DNA of 64,000 nt from Burkholderia latens (GCF_902499045.1 NZ_CABVPL010000027.1:1-64000), one strand, 5' to 3'. Positions 8,466 to 19,891 are shown, counted from the stretch's first letter. Made by a program: numbers and translations. The notes: generated by a model from the letters alone, not told the origin.

Positions 8466-8950
8466 TGCGCCAAACCGGTCGTGCGGCGCCGCCGCCGCAC
8501 GCCTGCGATGCCGCGCGCTCGCGCGACATCGCGCCGCACCGTGTCGAACACGATCTTCGATGCATCGCGCCGCACGGCGCAGCGTGACTTGCGCGGCGCC
8601 TGCGCGCGCCTTTCATGCGGCTTCGGCCGCGATTCACCGCAACGAAGCCGCGCTATCCTCTCGAAGGCTGCATGCGGCCTTCGCGCGCACGGTTCGCGAA
8701 AACGCCGTTCGCGGCCACGTATAATGGCCGCATTTCGCGTCGCCCGCGGCCCGGCTGGGCCCATGCGGCGCTCGTTTCGCCGCCTGTGCGCCCGCTCGCG
8801 ACGGCCGCGAACCGAACGCGTCCGCACGAGTCCAACCGGCGCGTTTCGCGCCGTCCGACGCAGTCGGACGCATGCCGAAACGCCCGCCGCCTTGCCGTTC
8901 AACCCCTGCGCGTTTCGCGCCGCACTTTCTGCCATCAGCCTGAATCGATC
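8466..8950 (+). promoter_or_regulatory. Long promoter and structured leader region of dacA
   Basis: 485-base stretch without a gene. Just after the hydrolase stop is a GC hairpin (8481-8488 with 8493-8500) lacking a T-run. A perfect TATAAT stands at 8720-8725, about 225 bases before the dacA ATG. The leader then holds three small perfect hairpins: GGCGCG-TTT-CGCGCC at 8838-8852, CGTCCGAC with GTCGGACG at 8852-8870, and GCGCG-TTT-CGCGC at 8908-8920. The dacA frame stays open back to 8615, but those codons have no protein character. Confidence 0.5.
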
Positions 8951-10267
8951 ATGCGTCTGTCTTCCCAAGGCCTCAAGTCCCTCGCTTCTTCCATCGCCTT
9001 CGGCACCGCCGCGCGCAACGTCGCGCTGGGCGTGATGCTGCCCGTCGCGCTCGCGTCGACGATCGTCGTCGCCGAGGCGAAGCCCGCCGCCAAGGCCAAG
9101 GCCGCGCATGCGGCGCCGGCCGCCGCCGCCGAGCAGTTCACCGGCGCGCCCGCGACGTTCATGCCGGGTGCGGTGCCGCCGCCGGGCGTGAACGCACGCT
9201 CGTGGGTGCTCGTCGATGCGACGAGCAACACGGTGCTCGCATCGGGCAACGCGGACGAACGCGTCGAGCCCGCGTCGCTGACGAAGCTGATGACGGCCTA
9301 CCTGGTGTTCGAGGCGCTCGACAAGAAGAAGATCTCGATGGAGCAGATCGTCACGCCGAGCGAGGCCGTGCGCCGCGTCGGCCGTGACGAGTCGCGCATG
9401 TTCATCGAGGCGAACAAGCCGGTGTCGGTGCACGACCTCGTGTACGGGATGATCATCCAGTCGGGCAACGACGCCGCGATCGCGCTGGCCGAACTGGTCG
9501 GCGGCAGCGAAGGGCAGTTCGTCACGATGATGAACGACGAGGCGCAGCGCCTCGGCATGAAGGGCACGCACTTCGCCGACGTGAACGGCATGCCCGACCC
9601 GAACCACTACACGACGGCCGGCGACCTCGCGAAGCTGTCCGCACACCTGATCCGCGATTTCCCGCAGTACTACGGCATCTTCTCGGAGAAGGAATTCAAG
9701 TACAACAACATCCGCCAGGGCAACCGCAACCGGCTGCTGTGGCTGGATCCGACGGTCGACGGCCTGAAGACGGGCCATACGCAGGCGGCCGGCTTCTGCC
9801 TGATCGCGTCGGCGAAGCGCGCGATTCCGGGCGTCGACGGCCAGCGCCGCCTCGTGTCGGTGATGATGGGCGAGCCGAAGGAAAGCGACCGCACGCAGGA
9901 CAGCATGAAGATGCTGAACTACGGCTACAGCGCCTTCGACGCGGTGCGCCTGTTCAAGGGCGGCCAGGCGATGTCGACGCCGCGCGTCTACAAGGGCAAG
10001 GAGAACACCGTGCAGGTCGGCGTGAAGGGCGACCAGTGGGTGACGGTGCCGCGCGGCCTCGGCGACAAGGTCAAGACGGAAGTCGACGTCAACGCGCCGC
10101 TGATCGCGCCGCTCGCGGAAGGCCAGCAGGTCGGCACCGTGAAGATCGTCGCCGACGGCAAGACGCTGTCCGAGTTCCCGGTCGTCGCGCTGCAGGCGGT
10201 GCCGGAAGCGGGTATCTTCGGACGTATCTGGGACTCGATCCTGCTGATGTTCAGCAAGAAGAAGTAA
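8951..10267 (+). CDS. dacA: D-alanyl-D-alanine carboxypeptidase, PBP5/6 family
   Basis: Periplasmic low-molecular-weight penicillin-binding protein of 438 residues that trims the terminal D-Ala from peptidoglycan stem peptides. A signal sequence at the N-terminus is followed by an Ala/Lys-rich linker. The serine-peptidase motifs are all present: SxxK as SLTK (in EPASLTKLMTAY), SxN as SGN (IIQSGNDAAIALAE) and KTG in GLKTGHTQAAG. The C-terminal PBP5 beta domain runs from about residue 330, and the final FGRIWDSILLMFSKKK is the amphipathic membrane anchor. The ATG at 8951 is chosen because the signal peptide starts there. It heads the dacA-dat-ybeD set. Confidence 0.93.
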   Translation: MRLSSQGLKSLASSIAFGTAARNVALGVMLPVALASTIVVAEAKPAAKAKAAHAAPAAAAEQFTGAPATFMPGAVPPPGVNARSWVLVDATSNTVLASGNADERVEPASLTKLMTAYLVFEALDKKKISMEQIVTPSEAVRRVGRDESRMFIEANKPVSVHDLVYGMIIQSGNDAAIALAELVGGSEGQFVTMMNDEAQRLGMKGTHFADVNGMPDPNHYTTAGDLAKLSAHLIRDFPQYYGIFSEKEFKYNNIRQGNRNRLLWLDPTVDGLKTGHTQAAGFCLIASAKRAIPGVDGQRRLVSVMMGEPKESDRTQDSMKMLNYGYSAFDAVRLFKGGQAMSTPRVYKGKENTVQVGVKGDQWVTVPRGLGDKVKTEVDVNAPLIAPLAEGQQVGTVKIVADGKTLSEFPVVALQAVPEAGIFGRIWDSILLMFSKKK

Positions 10268-10315
10268 GCGCGACGAGCCTTTGTTTTCACGACTTCATCC
10301 CCATCTGGTATAGCC

Positions 10316-11242
10316 ATGAGCCAAGCCGAATTCGAACCGATCGTCTACCTCAGCGTGTCGTCGCAGGAGGAACTGGTGCCGCTGTCGCAAGCCCGTGTGC
10401 CGGTGCTCGACCGCGGGTTCATCTTCGGCGACGGCGTGTATGAAGTTGTCCCCGTTTACGCGCACGACGGCGCGCACGTGCCGTTCCGGATCGAACAGCA
10501 TCTGGACCGGCTCGCGCGCAGCCTGAAGAAGATCGGCATCGACGATCCGCACGATGCGGCCGGCTGGCGCGCGCTGATCGAGCGCGTGGTGGCCGCGAAC
10601 GCGGAAGGTCTCGCCGACGCCAACGCGCTCGTCTACCTGCAGGTGACGCGCGGCGTCGCGAAGCGCGGCCACGCGTTTCCGGCGAACGCGGTGCCGACGG
10701 TGTTCGCGATGACGAGCCCGCTGCGCCTGCCGTCGGCGGACGAGCGCGCGAAGGGCGTGCGCTGCGTGACGGCCGAGGATCGCCGCTGGCTGCATTGCGA
10801 CATCAAGTCGATTTCGCTGCTCGGCAACGTGCTGATGGCGCAGCATGCGGCCGAACGCGATGCGTTCGAGACGATCCAGCTGCGCGACGACAACGTGACC
10901 GAAGGGTCGTCGTCGAACGTGTGGGTCGTGAAGAACGGCGAGCTGTTCGCGCCGCCGCGCAGCAACAGGATCCTCGAAGGGATCCGCTACGCGCTGATCG
11001 AGCAGCTGGCCGACGAATGCGGGATTCCGTTCGTCGCACGCGAGATCAGCGAGGTCGAGCTGCGCGCCGCGGACGAGATCATGATCACGTCGGCCACGAA
11101 GGAGATCCTTCCGGTCACGTCGCTCGACGATCTGCCTGTGCAAGGCGGCAAGCCGGGCCCCGTGTTCGCGGCGTTGTACGACGCGTACCAGCGTGCGAAG
11201 GCACGCGAGTTTGAACAGTTTGACCTAACCCGGAGAAAGTGA
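10316..11242 (+). CDS. dat: D-amino acid aminotransferase (class IV)
   Basis: PLP enzyme of fold type IV, 308 residues, expected to interconvert D-alanine and D-glutamate with their keto acids and so feed cell wall synthesis. Family marks seen: DRGFIFGDGVYEVVPVY near the N-terminus, the PLP lysine in CDIKSISLLGNV (about residue 165), the NVTEGSSSNVWVVKNG segment and the phosphate-binding TSATKEILPVT near the C-terminus. Position between a D-Ala carboxypeptidase and ybeD supports D-alanine aminotransferase over branched-chain aminotransferase or aminodeoxychorismate lyase. Its stop overlaps the next start by one base (TGATG). Confidence 0.88.
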   Translation: MSQAEFEPIVYLSVSSQEELVPLSQARVPVLDRGFIFGDGVYEVVPVYAHDGAHVPFRIEQHLDRLARSLKKIGIDDPHDAAGWRALIERVVAANAEGLADANALVYLQVTRGVAKRGHAFPANAVPTVFAMTSPLRLPSADERAKGVRCVTAEDRRWLHCDIKSISLLGNVLMAQHAAERDAFETIQLRDDNVTEGSSSNVWVVKNGELFAPPRSNRILEGIRYALIEQLADECGIPFVAREISEVELRAADEIMITSATKEILPVTSLDDLPVQGGKPGPVFAALYDAYQRAKAREFEQFDLTRRK

Positions 11243-11550
11243 TGAGCGAACCGACCAAAACCATCGAGGTCACCGGCGCGATCGATGCCCGGAAGGAGTC
11301 GCTGCTGGAGTTTCCGTGCGATTTCCCGATCAAGATCATGGGCAAGGCGCACCCGGAGTTCAAGGACACGATCTTCAAGGTCGTGGCCGTCCACGACAAC
11401 GAGATCGACGTCGAGAAGATCGAAGAGCGCGCATCGAGCGGCGGCAACTACACCGGCCTCACGATCACCGTGCGCGCGACGAGCCAGGAACAGCTCGACG
11501 ACATCTACCGTGCACTGACCGGCCATCCGATGGTCAAGGTCGTGCTCTAA
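11242..11550 (+). CDS. YbeD family protein (DUF493)
   Basis: Small cytosolic protein of 102 residues with the ferredoxin-like YbeD/DUF493 fold: LLEFPCDFPIKIMGK, then VVAVHD, then the ITVRATSQEQLDDIYRALTGHPMVKVVL end that resembles an ACT-type regulatory domain. The ATG at 11242 is preferred over a GTG one codon earlier because GGAGAAAG sits at the right distance. It is coupled to dat by TGATG. In E. coli the homologue lies between dacA and lipB; here lipB is 1.5 kb further on. Function unproven. Confidence 0.88.
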   Translation: MSEPTKTIEVTGAIDARKESLLEFPCDFPIKIMGKAHPEFKDTIFKVVAVHDNEIDVEKIEERASSGGNYTGLTITVRATSQEQLDDIYRALTGHPMVKVVL

Positions 11551-11564
11551 GGGCCCCGCGGCCC

Positions 11565-11595
11565 GGGATCAGCGCAAACGGCCGCTGATCCCTTT
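11565..11595 (+). terminator. Terminator-like hairpin after ybeD
   Basis: Perfect 10-bp inverted repeat (11565-11574 with 11583-11592, loop of 8) followed by three T residues on the plus strand. It sits 15 bases after the ybeD stop and lies inside the last codons of the convergent LysR gene, so it could end dat-ybeD transcription. Confidence 0.6.
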
Positions 11596-12558
11596 CCATC
11601 CTCCGTCCAGCGCGCACTCGGCGGGGCATTTCCCCGCCGCGCGGCGCGCGTCCAGTTCGTCGCACAGCCTCTTGAATTCCGCGACTTCCTCGAAAATCCA
11701 CGTCCTGAACGCCTGCACGCGCGGCGTGTTCAACAGCGGCGGCGGACAGACGAAAAAGTAGTGCCACGGGCTCCGCCCGTCGATGTCGAACAGGCGCACG
11801 AGGCGCCCGTCCAGCAGGTCGTGCACCGCCAGCGAGCGCCGCACCAGCGCGATGCCCTGGCCTTCGATCGCGGCCAGCAGCAGATTCGACGAATCCTGAT
11901 ACAGAATCCCGCGCTTCGGCTCGGTCAGCGTATCGACTCCGGCCGCGTCGAACCACGGCCGCCACAGCTCGTCGTCCGAACGCAGCAGGTTGTAGTGGAC
12001 GAGGTCGGCGGGCGTCCGCGGCAGCTTGCCGCCGTTCAGCGTCGGCGAGCACGCCGGAAAGAACACCTCCTCGAACAGCGGCTCGACGTGCAGCCCCGGA
12101 TAGGTGCCGGAGCCGAAGCGGATCGCGAGGTCGACGTCGTCGCGCGCGAAATCGGTGAGCGAGTTGGTCGACTGCAGCTCGACGTCGATTTCCGGATGCC
12201 GCTCGATGAACCTGCCGATGCGCGGCGTGATGAAGCGCGCGGCGAACGACGACAGCATCGACACCACCAGCCGCCGTCCGCGGTCGCTCGCGCGCACGTC
12301 GCGGGTCGCATCGGCGATCGTCATCAGCGCGGTGCGGACCTGCTGCGCGTAGCGCATGCCGGCGTCGGTCAGGCACAGCCGCTTGCCGTTGCGGGTGAAC
12401 AGCTGCACGCCGAGCTCGTCCTCGAGCGCGCGCACCTGGTGGCTGACCGCGCCGTGCGTGACGTACAGCTCGTCGGCGGCGCGGGAGAAGTTCTCGTGGC
12501 GGGCGGCGGCTTCGAACGCGCGGATCGCGTTCAGCGCAGGCAGCTGGCGGAGGTCCAT
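11569..12558 (-). CDS. LysR-family transcriptional regulator, GcvA-like
   Basis: 329-residue LysR regulator. Winged HTH at residues 4-63 ([26 protein letters not shown], then [21 protein letters not shown]), of the GcvA subgroup; effector domain from about 92 to 300. The likely target is the divergent DUF2917 gene, because a LysR-style interrupted palindrome fills the 102-base gap between them. The C-terminal tail beyond residue 300 is longer than usual and Cys/Arg-rich. The gene sits on the opposite strand inside an otherwise conserved ybeD-lipB neighbourhood. Effector unknown. Confidence 0.88.
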   Translation of the reverse strand: MDLRQLPALNAIRAFEAAARHENFSRAADELYVTHGAVSHQVRALEDELGVQLFTRNGKRLCLTDAGMRYAQQVRTALMTIADATRDVRASDRGRRLVVSMLSSFAARFITPRIGRFIERHPEIDVELQSTNSLTDFARDDVDLAIRFGSGTYPGLHVEPLFEEVFFPACSPTLNGGKLPRTPADLVHYNLLRSDDELWRPWFDAAGVDTLTEPKRGILYQDSSNLLLAAIEGQGIALVRRSLAVHDLLDGRLVRLFDIDGRSPWHYFFVCPPPLLNTPRVQAFRTWIFEEVAEFKRLCDELDARRAAGKCPAECALDGGWKGISGRLR

Positions 12559-12563
12559 TTGCT

Positions 12564-12590
12564 AATTTTCCTCACATCGACGTGAAAATT
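12564..12590. promoter_or_regulatory. LysR-type operator between divergent genes
   Basis: Perfect 7-bp inverted repeat AATTTTC at 12564-12570 with GAAAATT at 12584-12590, inner spacer 13 bases. It is AT-rich in a GC-rich setting and sits beside the LysR start, as expected for an autoregulatory recognition site. Confidence 0.55.
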
Positions 12591-12660
12591 GGTCGTTTGG
12601 TCGGGCGCCTTGGGATGACTACGATTGTAGCCATCGAAGCACTTATTGGCGGAGTCGATC

Positions 12661-12987
12661 ATGCAAGAAATTTCTTCAAGCATCACGTTCGAAATTCCCC
12701 CGGGCGAGACCGTGCCGATGAAGGTCCAGCGCAGCACGCGCCTGACCGTGCAATGCGGGCCGGTCTGGGCGACGCGCAGCAACGACGTCGAGGACTACTT
12801 CCTCGTCGACGGCGAGACGCTGAAGCTGCGCCGCGGCGAGCGGTTGTGGCTCAGTGCGGAAAGCGGCCAGGGGGCGCACGTCGCGTTCTCGGTGTCGCGG
12901 CCGCCCAGGGAGGTGGCGCTGAGCGGGCTCGCGCGGCTGCGCGACCGCGTGAATGCACTGTTCCACGACGGCTGGCGCACCGTCTGA
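12661..12987 (+). CDS. DUF2917 family protein
   Basis: Small protein of 108 residues matching DUF2917: a cupin-like all-beta pattern with [38 protein letters not shown]. No signal peptide or membrane segment. GGAG six bases before the ATG at 12661 fixes the start (an in-frame TTG at 12646 is less likely). It is divergent from the LysR gene and shares the operator region with it; DUF2917 genes are often next to GcvA-like LysR genes in this group. Function unknown. Confidence 0.8.
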   Translation: MQEISSSITFEIPPGETVPMKVQRSTRLTVQCGPVWATRSNDVEDYFLVDGETLKLRRGERLWLSAESGQGAHVAFSVSRPPREVALSGLARLRDRVNALFHDGWRTV

Positions 12988-13070
12988 CACGGCTTTCGTC
13001 CGACGGATGCGCGTCATCCGTCCCTTTCGATGCCCGGCGAGACCCATGGGTTTTCGGTAAACTACCGCCC

Positions 13071-13826
13071 ATGTCCGTTTCGCCGGTTGCCATCGTGTCC
13101 ACGCCTGTCGCTGTTTCCGCCTCGCCCGCCGGGTCCCCGGTTCAGCCAGTCGTGCCGGTCACCGTGCGCTGGCGCGGCAGCGAGGCCTACCAGACGAGCT
13201 TCGACGCGATGCGCGCGTTCACCGATACGCGCACGGCCGACACCGGCGACGAAATCTGGGTCGTCGAGCATCCGCCCGTCTACACGCTCGGCCAGGCCGG
13301 CGATCCGGCCCACCTCTTGGTGGCCGACAGCGGCGTGCCGCTCGTGAAAGTCGACCGCGGCGGACAAATCACCTATCACGGCCCCGGCCAGATCGTCGTC
13401 TACCTGCTGCTCGACTTGCGCCGGCGCAAGCTGATGGTGCGCACGCTCGTGACGAAGATCGAGGAGGCCGTGATCGAAACCCTCGCGGCGTATAATCTCG
13501 CTTCGGTCCGCAAGGCGGGCGCGCCCGGCATCTACGTGGCGTCCGGCCCGCACGAGGGCGCGAAGATCGCGGCCCTCGGCCTGAAGATCCGCAACGGCTG
13601 CAGCTATCACGGGCTGAGCCTGAACGTGAAGATGGATCTGCGGCCGTTTCTCGCGATCAACCCGTGCGGCTATGCCGGACTGGAAACCGTCGACATGGCG
13701 AGCCTCGAGGTTGCCGCCGACTGGAACGATGTCGCCCGCACGCTCGTGGAGCGTCTGATTGCCAACCTCGATGGCGCATCCGCGGCCGCCGACAAGCCGC
13801 AGGCACTGGAACATTCGAATGACTGA
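13071..13826 (+). CDS. lipB: Octanoyltransferase LipB
   Basis: Lipoyl(octanoyl) transferase of 251 residues, moving octanoyl groups from acyl carrier protein to lipoyl domains. Motifs: [15 protein letters not shown], the catalytic-site segment [19 protein letters not shown], and [10 protein letters not shown], then [22 protein letters not shown] that carries the catalytic Lys, followed by [11 protein letters not shown] with the catalytic Cys. The first about 30 residues are a Val/Pro/Ala-rich extension. The ATG at 13071 lies a few bases after a TAAACT that could be a -10, so the message may be nearly leaderless. It overlaps lipA by eight bases. Confidence 0.94.
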   Translation: MSVSPVAIVSTPVAVSASPAGSPVQPVVPVTVRWRGSEAYQTSFDAMRAFTDTRTADTGDEIWVVEHPPVYTLGQAGDPAHLLVADSGVPLVKVDRGGQITYHGPGQIVVYLLLDLRRRKLMVRTLVTKIEEAVIETLAAYNLASVRKAGAPGIYVASGPHEGAKIAALGLKIRNGCSYHGLSLNVKMDLRPFLAINPCGYAGLETVDMASLEVAADWNDVARTLVERLIANLDGASAAADKPQALEHSND

Positions 13827-14811
13827 CGTTACCGCTTCCCCCGCACCGGCCGATTCGGCCGCGACCGCTGCCTACGATCCGACCGCCAAGCAGAAGGCGC
13901 AGGCGAAGACGGCGCGCATCCCGATCAAGGTCATTCCGATCGAGAAGCTGAAGAAGCCGGAGTGGATCCGCGTGAAGGCGGCCACCGGCAGTTCGCGCTT
14001 CAACGAGATCAAGACGATCCTGCGCGAGCACAACCTGCATACCGTGTGCGAGGAAGCGAGCTGTCCGAACATCGGCGAATGCTTCGGCAAGGGCACCGCG
14101 ACGTTCATGATCATGGGCGACAAGTGCACGCGCCGCTGCCCGTTCTGCGACGTCGGCCACGGCCGTCCCGATCCGCTCGACGCGGATGAACCGAAGAACC
14201 TCGCGCGCACGATCGCCGCACTGAAGCTCAAGTACGTGGTGATCACGAGCGTCGACCGCGACGATCTGCGCGACGGCGGCGCAGGCCACTTCGTCGAGTG
14301 CATCCGCGAAGTGCGCGAGCAGTCTCCGGACACGCGCATCGAGATCCTGACGCCGGACTTCCGCGGCCGTCTCGACCGCGCGATCTCGATCCTGAACGCG
14401 GCGCCGCCCGACGTGATGAACCACAACCTCGAAACGGTGCCGCGCCTGTACAAGGAAGCGCGCCCCGGTTCGGACTACGCGCATTCGCTGAAGCTGCTGA
14501 AGGACTTCAAGGCGCTGCATCCGGACGTCGCGACGAAGTCGGGCCTGATGGTCGGCCTCGGCGAGACCGAAGAGGAAATCCTGCAGGTGATGCGCGACCT
14601 GCGCGCGCACGACGTCGACATGCTGACGATCGGCCAGTACCTGCAGCCGTCCGAGCACCACCTGCCGGTGCGTGCGTACGTGCATCCGGACACGTTCAAG
14701 ATGTACGAGGAAGAGGCGTACAAGATGGGCTTCACGCACGCGGCCGTCGGCGCGATGGTGCGCTCGAGCTATCACGCCGATCTGCAGGCGCATGGGGCAG
14801 GGGTGGTCTGA
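13819..14811 (+). CDS. lipA: Lipoyl synthase LipA
   Basis: Radical-SAM enzyme of 330 residues that inserts two sulfurs into protein-bound octanoyl groups. Both clusters are visible: the radical-SAM motif CTRRCPFC, and the auxiliary cluster cysteines in [12 protein letters not shown]; the C-terminal RSSYHAD serine motif is also present. The start at 13819 overlaps the lipB end, so the pair is translationally coupled. The N-terminal 40 residues (Ala-rich, then [17 protein letters not shown]) are typical of betaproteobacterial LipA. An intrinsic terminator follows. Confidence 0.96.
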   Translation: MTDVTASPAPADSAATAAYDPTAKQKAQAKTARIPIKVIPIEKLKKPEWIRVKAATGSSRFNEIKTILREHNLHTVCEEASCPNIGECFGKGTATFMIMGDKCTRRCPFCDVGHGRPDPLDADEPKNLARTIAALKLKYVVITSVDRDDLRDGGAGHFVECIREVREQSPDTRIEILTPDFRGRLDRAISILNAAPPDVMNHNLETVPRLYKEARPGSDYAHSLKLLKDFKALHPDVATKSGLMVGLGETEEEILQVMRDLRAHDVDMLTIGQYLQPSEHHLPVRAYVHPDTFKMYEEEAYKMGFTHAAVGAMVRSSYHADLQAHGAGVV

Positions 14812-14850
14812 GCGCCGATTCGCCTCCATCCGCAGAAGTCCGGCAGTCCC

Positions 14851-14878
14851 AAAAAGCCCGCAGCGATGCGGGCTTTTT
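14851..14878 (+). terminator. Intrinsic terminator after lipA
   Basis: Perfect 11-bp stem AAAAAGCCCGC (14851-14861) with GCGGGCTTTTT (14868-14878), loop AGCGAT, ending in five T residues, 39 bases after the lipA stop. The A/T symmetry makes it potentially bidirectional. Confidence 0.9.
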
Positions 14879-15026
14879 CGTTCGCGCGGCCGCCGCGTGC
14901 GCACACGCACGACATTCGTCACCTGACCGGACGCGCGATCCAATCGAACGTGGAAAGCAAAGCCGAAACGGCATCGATAGCTTCGCAGGATAAGTTCGCT
15001 CCCGCCGCGCGCAAAGCTCGTAAAGT

Positions 15027-15067
15027 CGGCTCTCCCGCAGCAATGCCCGTATTCCGAAGGAGAGCCG
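15027..15067 (+). promoter_or_regulatory. Stem-loop covering the tauA ribosome binding site
   Basis: CGGCTCTCC at 15027-15035 is perfectly complementary to GGAGAGCCG at 15059-15067. The right arm contains the tauA Shine-Dalgarno (AAGGAGAG, 15057-15064) and ends one base before the ATG at 15069. Folded, it would hide the ribosome site. Confidence 0.5.
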
Positions 15068-15068
15068 C

Positions 15069-16931
<1,863 letters not shown>

Positions 16932-16932
<1 letters not shown>

Positions 16933-17897
16933 TGCACGAGTTCGCGCGGCACGGCGCGTCCGTCGGGCGCGGCCGGATCAGTCCCTTGGACAGGCAGGAT
17001 GACATGAGCACGCAGGATTCCTTGGCGGCCGATCGCGCGGCCGCGCGGTTCGGGCAGCACGATTACGCCGCACGACGTCGCGATGCAGCGCGTCCCGCCC
17101 GCATATCGCATCGCTACCGCTTGCCGGGGCAGGGGAAGACGGCCGCGCTGAGCGCCGCGACGGTCGCGGCGCTCGCCGTGCTGTGGTGGGTCGCGACGCA
17201 TCTGCAGTGGCTGCCGCCGCTGTTCCTGCCTGCGCCGGAAGCCGTGTGGACCGCGTTCGTCGATGCGTGGCACGGCCGTATCCAGGGCGGCCTGCCGTTG
17301 TCCGAACACTTGTTGTGGAGCGCCGCGCGCGTGTTCGGCGCATTCCTGCTCGCGACGGCGATCGGCGTGCCGGCCGGCATCCTGATGGGCGTGAGCCGGA
17401 TCGCGCGCGGCGTGCTGGACCCGCTGCTGGAGTTCTACCGGCCGCTGCCGCCGCTCGCGTACCTGCCGCTCGTCGTGATCTGGTTCGGCATCGACGAGAC
17501 GGCGAAGCTCGTCGTGATCTTCCTCGCGTGCTTCGCGCCGATCGCGATGGCCGCGCGCGCCGGCGTGCGCGCCGCAACCGTCGAGCAGATCAACGCCGCG
17601 TACTCGCTCGGCGGCAGCTTCGCGCAGATCGTGCGGCACGTCGTGCTGCCGGCCGCGCTGCCGGAAATCCTCACCGGGCTGCGGATCGCGATCGGGTTCG
17701 GCTGGACGACGCTTGTCGCGGCCGAGATGGTCGCCGCGACGGCCGGGCTCGGGCAGATGGTGCTCAACGCATCGAGCTTCCTGCGCACCGACATCGTCGT
17801 GATGGGCATCCTGCTCATCGGCGCGATCGCGTGGTTGTTCGATCTCGCGATGCGCTGGGTCGAGCGGCGGGTGGTGCCGTGGAAGGGGCGCGGGTGA
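16932..17897 (+). CDS. tauC: Taurine/sulfonate ABC transporter permease
   Basis: Inner-membrane permease, 321 residues from the ATG at 16932 or 297 from an ATG at 17004. The first has GGAGG seven bases upstream and is coupled to tauB by TGATG; the second has AGGA close by and fits family length better (E. coli TauC is about 275). Hydrophobic helices begin at TAALSAATVAALAVLWWVA. The BPD_transp motif is VEQINAAYSLGGSFAQIVRHVVLPAALPEILTG (EAA loop). About six membrane helices. No tauD follows: the next gene is convergent ggt. Confidence 0.9.
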
Positions 17898-17949
17898 CGT
17901 GACGCCGGCGCCACGGGCCACGCGTACGCGCTGCACGGGCCCGCCGCGC

Positions 17950-19833
17950 TCAATCGCCCATCGCCACCCCTTCCCGCCGCGGATCGGCCCCGCCGAACCA
18001 CACCGTCTGCCCCTGCACGTTCAGCCGCTGGATCCCCTGCACGCCCGAGTTCATCTCGACGACCTTCACGTCGTGCCCGCGTCCCTTCAGTCCGTCGACG
18101 AGCGCATCCGACACGCGGCCGCGTTCGAGCTGCGTCGGCCCGTTCATCGACCCGAAGTTCGGCAGCGCGATCGCCTGCTGCATCGTCATCCCCCAATCGA
18201 GCACGCCGATCATCGTCTTCGCGACGTGGTTGATGATCGCGGGGCCGCCGGCCGAGCCGACGATCATCGTCACCTGCTTCGTCTTCTGGTCGAACACGAG
18301 CGCCGGCGACATCGCCGAGCGCGGCCGCTTGCCCGGCTGTACGCGATTCGCGACCGGCCGCCCGTTCTCGGTCGACACGAACGAGAAATCGGTCAGCTGG
18401 TTGTTCAGCATGAAGCCGCGCACCATCAGCCGCGAACCGAATGCGTCCTCGACGCTGGTCGTCATCGACAGCGCGTGACCGTAGCGGTCGACGATCGCGA
18501 TGTCGGACGTCGACGGCAATTCGGCGCTGCGATCGTCGGCGAGCGCGAGCGTCGCGCCCCGCGGCGTGCCGGCCTGTGCGACGCCCATGCTCGTGTCGCC
18601 GATCAGCCGCGCGCGCTGCGCGAGATAGGTCTTGTCGGTGAGGCTCGCCCAGCTGCCGCCCGGCAGCGGCACGAAATCGGGATCGGCGACGTAGCGCGCG
18701 CGGTCCGCATACGCGAGGCGTCCGGCTTCGCTGAACAGGTGCGCGGCGAACGGCGTCGGCTCGTAGCCGACGTCGTTGCGCACCGGCTTCTGCGCGCCGA
18801 TCTGCTGCCAGTCGGGCATCGCCTCGAGAATGCCCAGCATCTGCGCGATCGCGAGGCCGCCCGACGACGGCGGCGGCATTCCGCACACCACCGAGCGCCG
18901 GTAGCCGGTGCACAGCGGCGCACGCACCTTCGCGTTGTAGCGCGCGAGATCCTGCAGCGACAGCAGCCCCGGATTGGTCGGGTGCTTGCGCACTTTCGCG
19001 ACGATGTCGCGCGCGATCGCGCCGGTGTAGAACGTGTTCGCGCCGCGGTCGGCGACCTGGCGCAGCACCGTCGCGAGCGCGGGGTTCTTCAGCACGGTGC
19101 CGGCCGCCTTCGGCGTGCCGTCCTTGTTGTAGAAGTACGCGCGCGCGGCCGGGTCGTTCATCAGGTACTTGTCGTTCGCGATCAGCATCGCCAGACGCGG
19201 GCTGACCGTGAAGCCGTGCTCGGCGAGCCGGATCGCCGGCTGGAACAGCCGCCGCCACGGCAGCTTGCCGTGCGCGCGGTGCGCGGCGTCGAGCATCCGC
19301 AGCACGCCGGGCGTGCCGACCGAACGACCGCCCACGACGCCCTCGTAGAAACTCATCGGCTGGCCGGTCGGGCCGTAGAACAGCCGGTCGGTCGCGGCCG
19401 CCGGCGCCGTCTCGCGGCCGTCGTATGCCTGCGTCGCGCTGCCGTCGAAGTACAGCATGAACGCGCCGCCGCCGATGCCCGACGACTGCGGCTCGACGAG
19501 CGAGAGCACCATCTGCGTCGCGATCGCCGCGTCGATCGCGGTGCCGCCGGCCTTCAGCATCTCGTAGCCCGCCTGCGCCGCAAGCGGGTTCGCGGCCGCG
19601 ATCATGAAGCGCTGCGACGTCCAGCCCGGCTTGTCGGTCCAGCCGGACGACAGCTCGGGCGCGTGCACGCCGGGCAGCGGCACCGCGGCGCCCGACGCGG
19701 CGGCGACCGGGACGACGGCGTTCGATGGCGCGGACGGCGACGTGCAGCCGGCGCTGAACGTTGCGAGCGCGACGAACGCGAGCGCGGCGACGGGCGTCCA
19801 GGGACGCGAATGCGGACGAATCCGGTCGAACAT
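17950..19833 (-). CDS. ggt: Gamma-glutamyltransferase lipoprotein
   Basis: Self-processing gamma-glutamyltranspeptidase, 627 residues, hydrolysing or transferring the gamma-glutamyl group of glutathione outside the cytoplasm. Signal peptide ends in the lipobox SAGC (Cys30), so it is probably a lipoprotein. The Ntn-hydrolase nucleophile is Thr442 in the STSDIAIVD segment, which starts the small subunit; GGIGGG-like (SSGIGGGAFML) and the substrate-binding SAMSP and GSAGGP motifs are present. GAGGG before the ATG fixes the start over an earlier in-frame ATG at 19923. The gene converges on tauC. Confidence 0.93.
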   Translation of the reverse strand: MFDRIRPHSRPWTPVAALAFVALATFSAGCTSPSAPSNAVVPVAAASGAAVPLPGVHAPELSSGWTDKPGWTSQRFMIAAANPLAAQAGYEMLKAGGTAIDAAIATQMVLSLVEPQSSGIGGGAFMLYFDGSATQAYDGRETAPAAATDRLFYGPTGQPMSFYEGVVGGRSVGTPGVLRMLDAAHRAHGKLPWRRLFQPAIRLAEHGFTVSPRLAMLIANDKYLMNDPAARAYFYNKDGTPKAAGTVLKNPALATVLRQVADRGANTFYTGAIARDIVAKVRKHPTNPGLLSLQDLARYNAKVRAPLCTGYRRSVVCGMPPPSSGGLAIAQMLGILEAMPDWQQIGAQKPVRNDVGYEPTPFAAHLFSEAGRLAYADRARYVADPDFVPLPGGSWASLTDKTYLAQRARLIGDTSMGVAQAGTPRGATLALADDRSAELPSTSDIAIVDRYGHALSMTTSVEDAFGSRLMVRGFMLNNQLTDFSFVSTENGRPVANRVQPGKRPRSAMSPALVFDQKTKQVTMIVGSAGGPAIINHVAKTMIGVLDWGMTMQQAIALPNFGSMNGPTQLERGRVSDALVDGLKGRGHDVKVVEMNSGVQGIQRLNVQGQTVWFGGADPRREGVAMGD

Positions 19834-19891
19834 TGAACCCTCGGCAACGGTGAATTCGAAGGAGGCGGCGGCGCCGTGCGCACGCGGCGCG

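Noticed and set aside
8615-8950. In-frame extension upstream of dacA
   Set aside because: Would bury the signal peptide and contains the TATAAT; composition is not protein-like.
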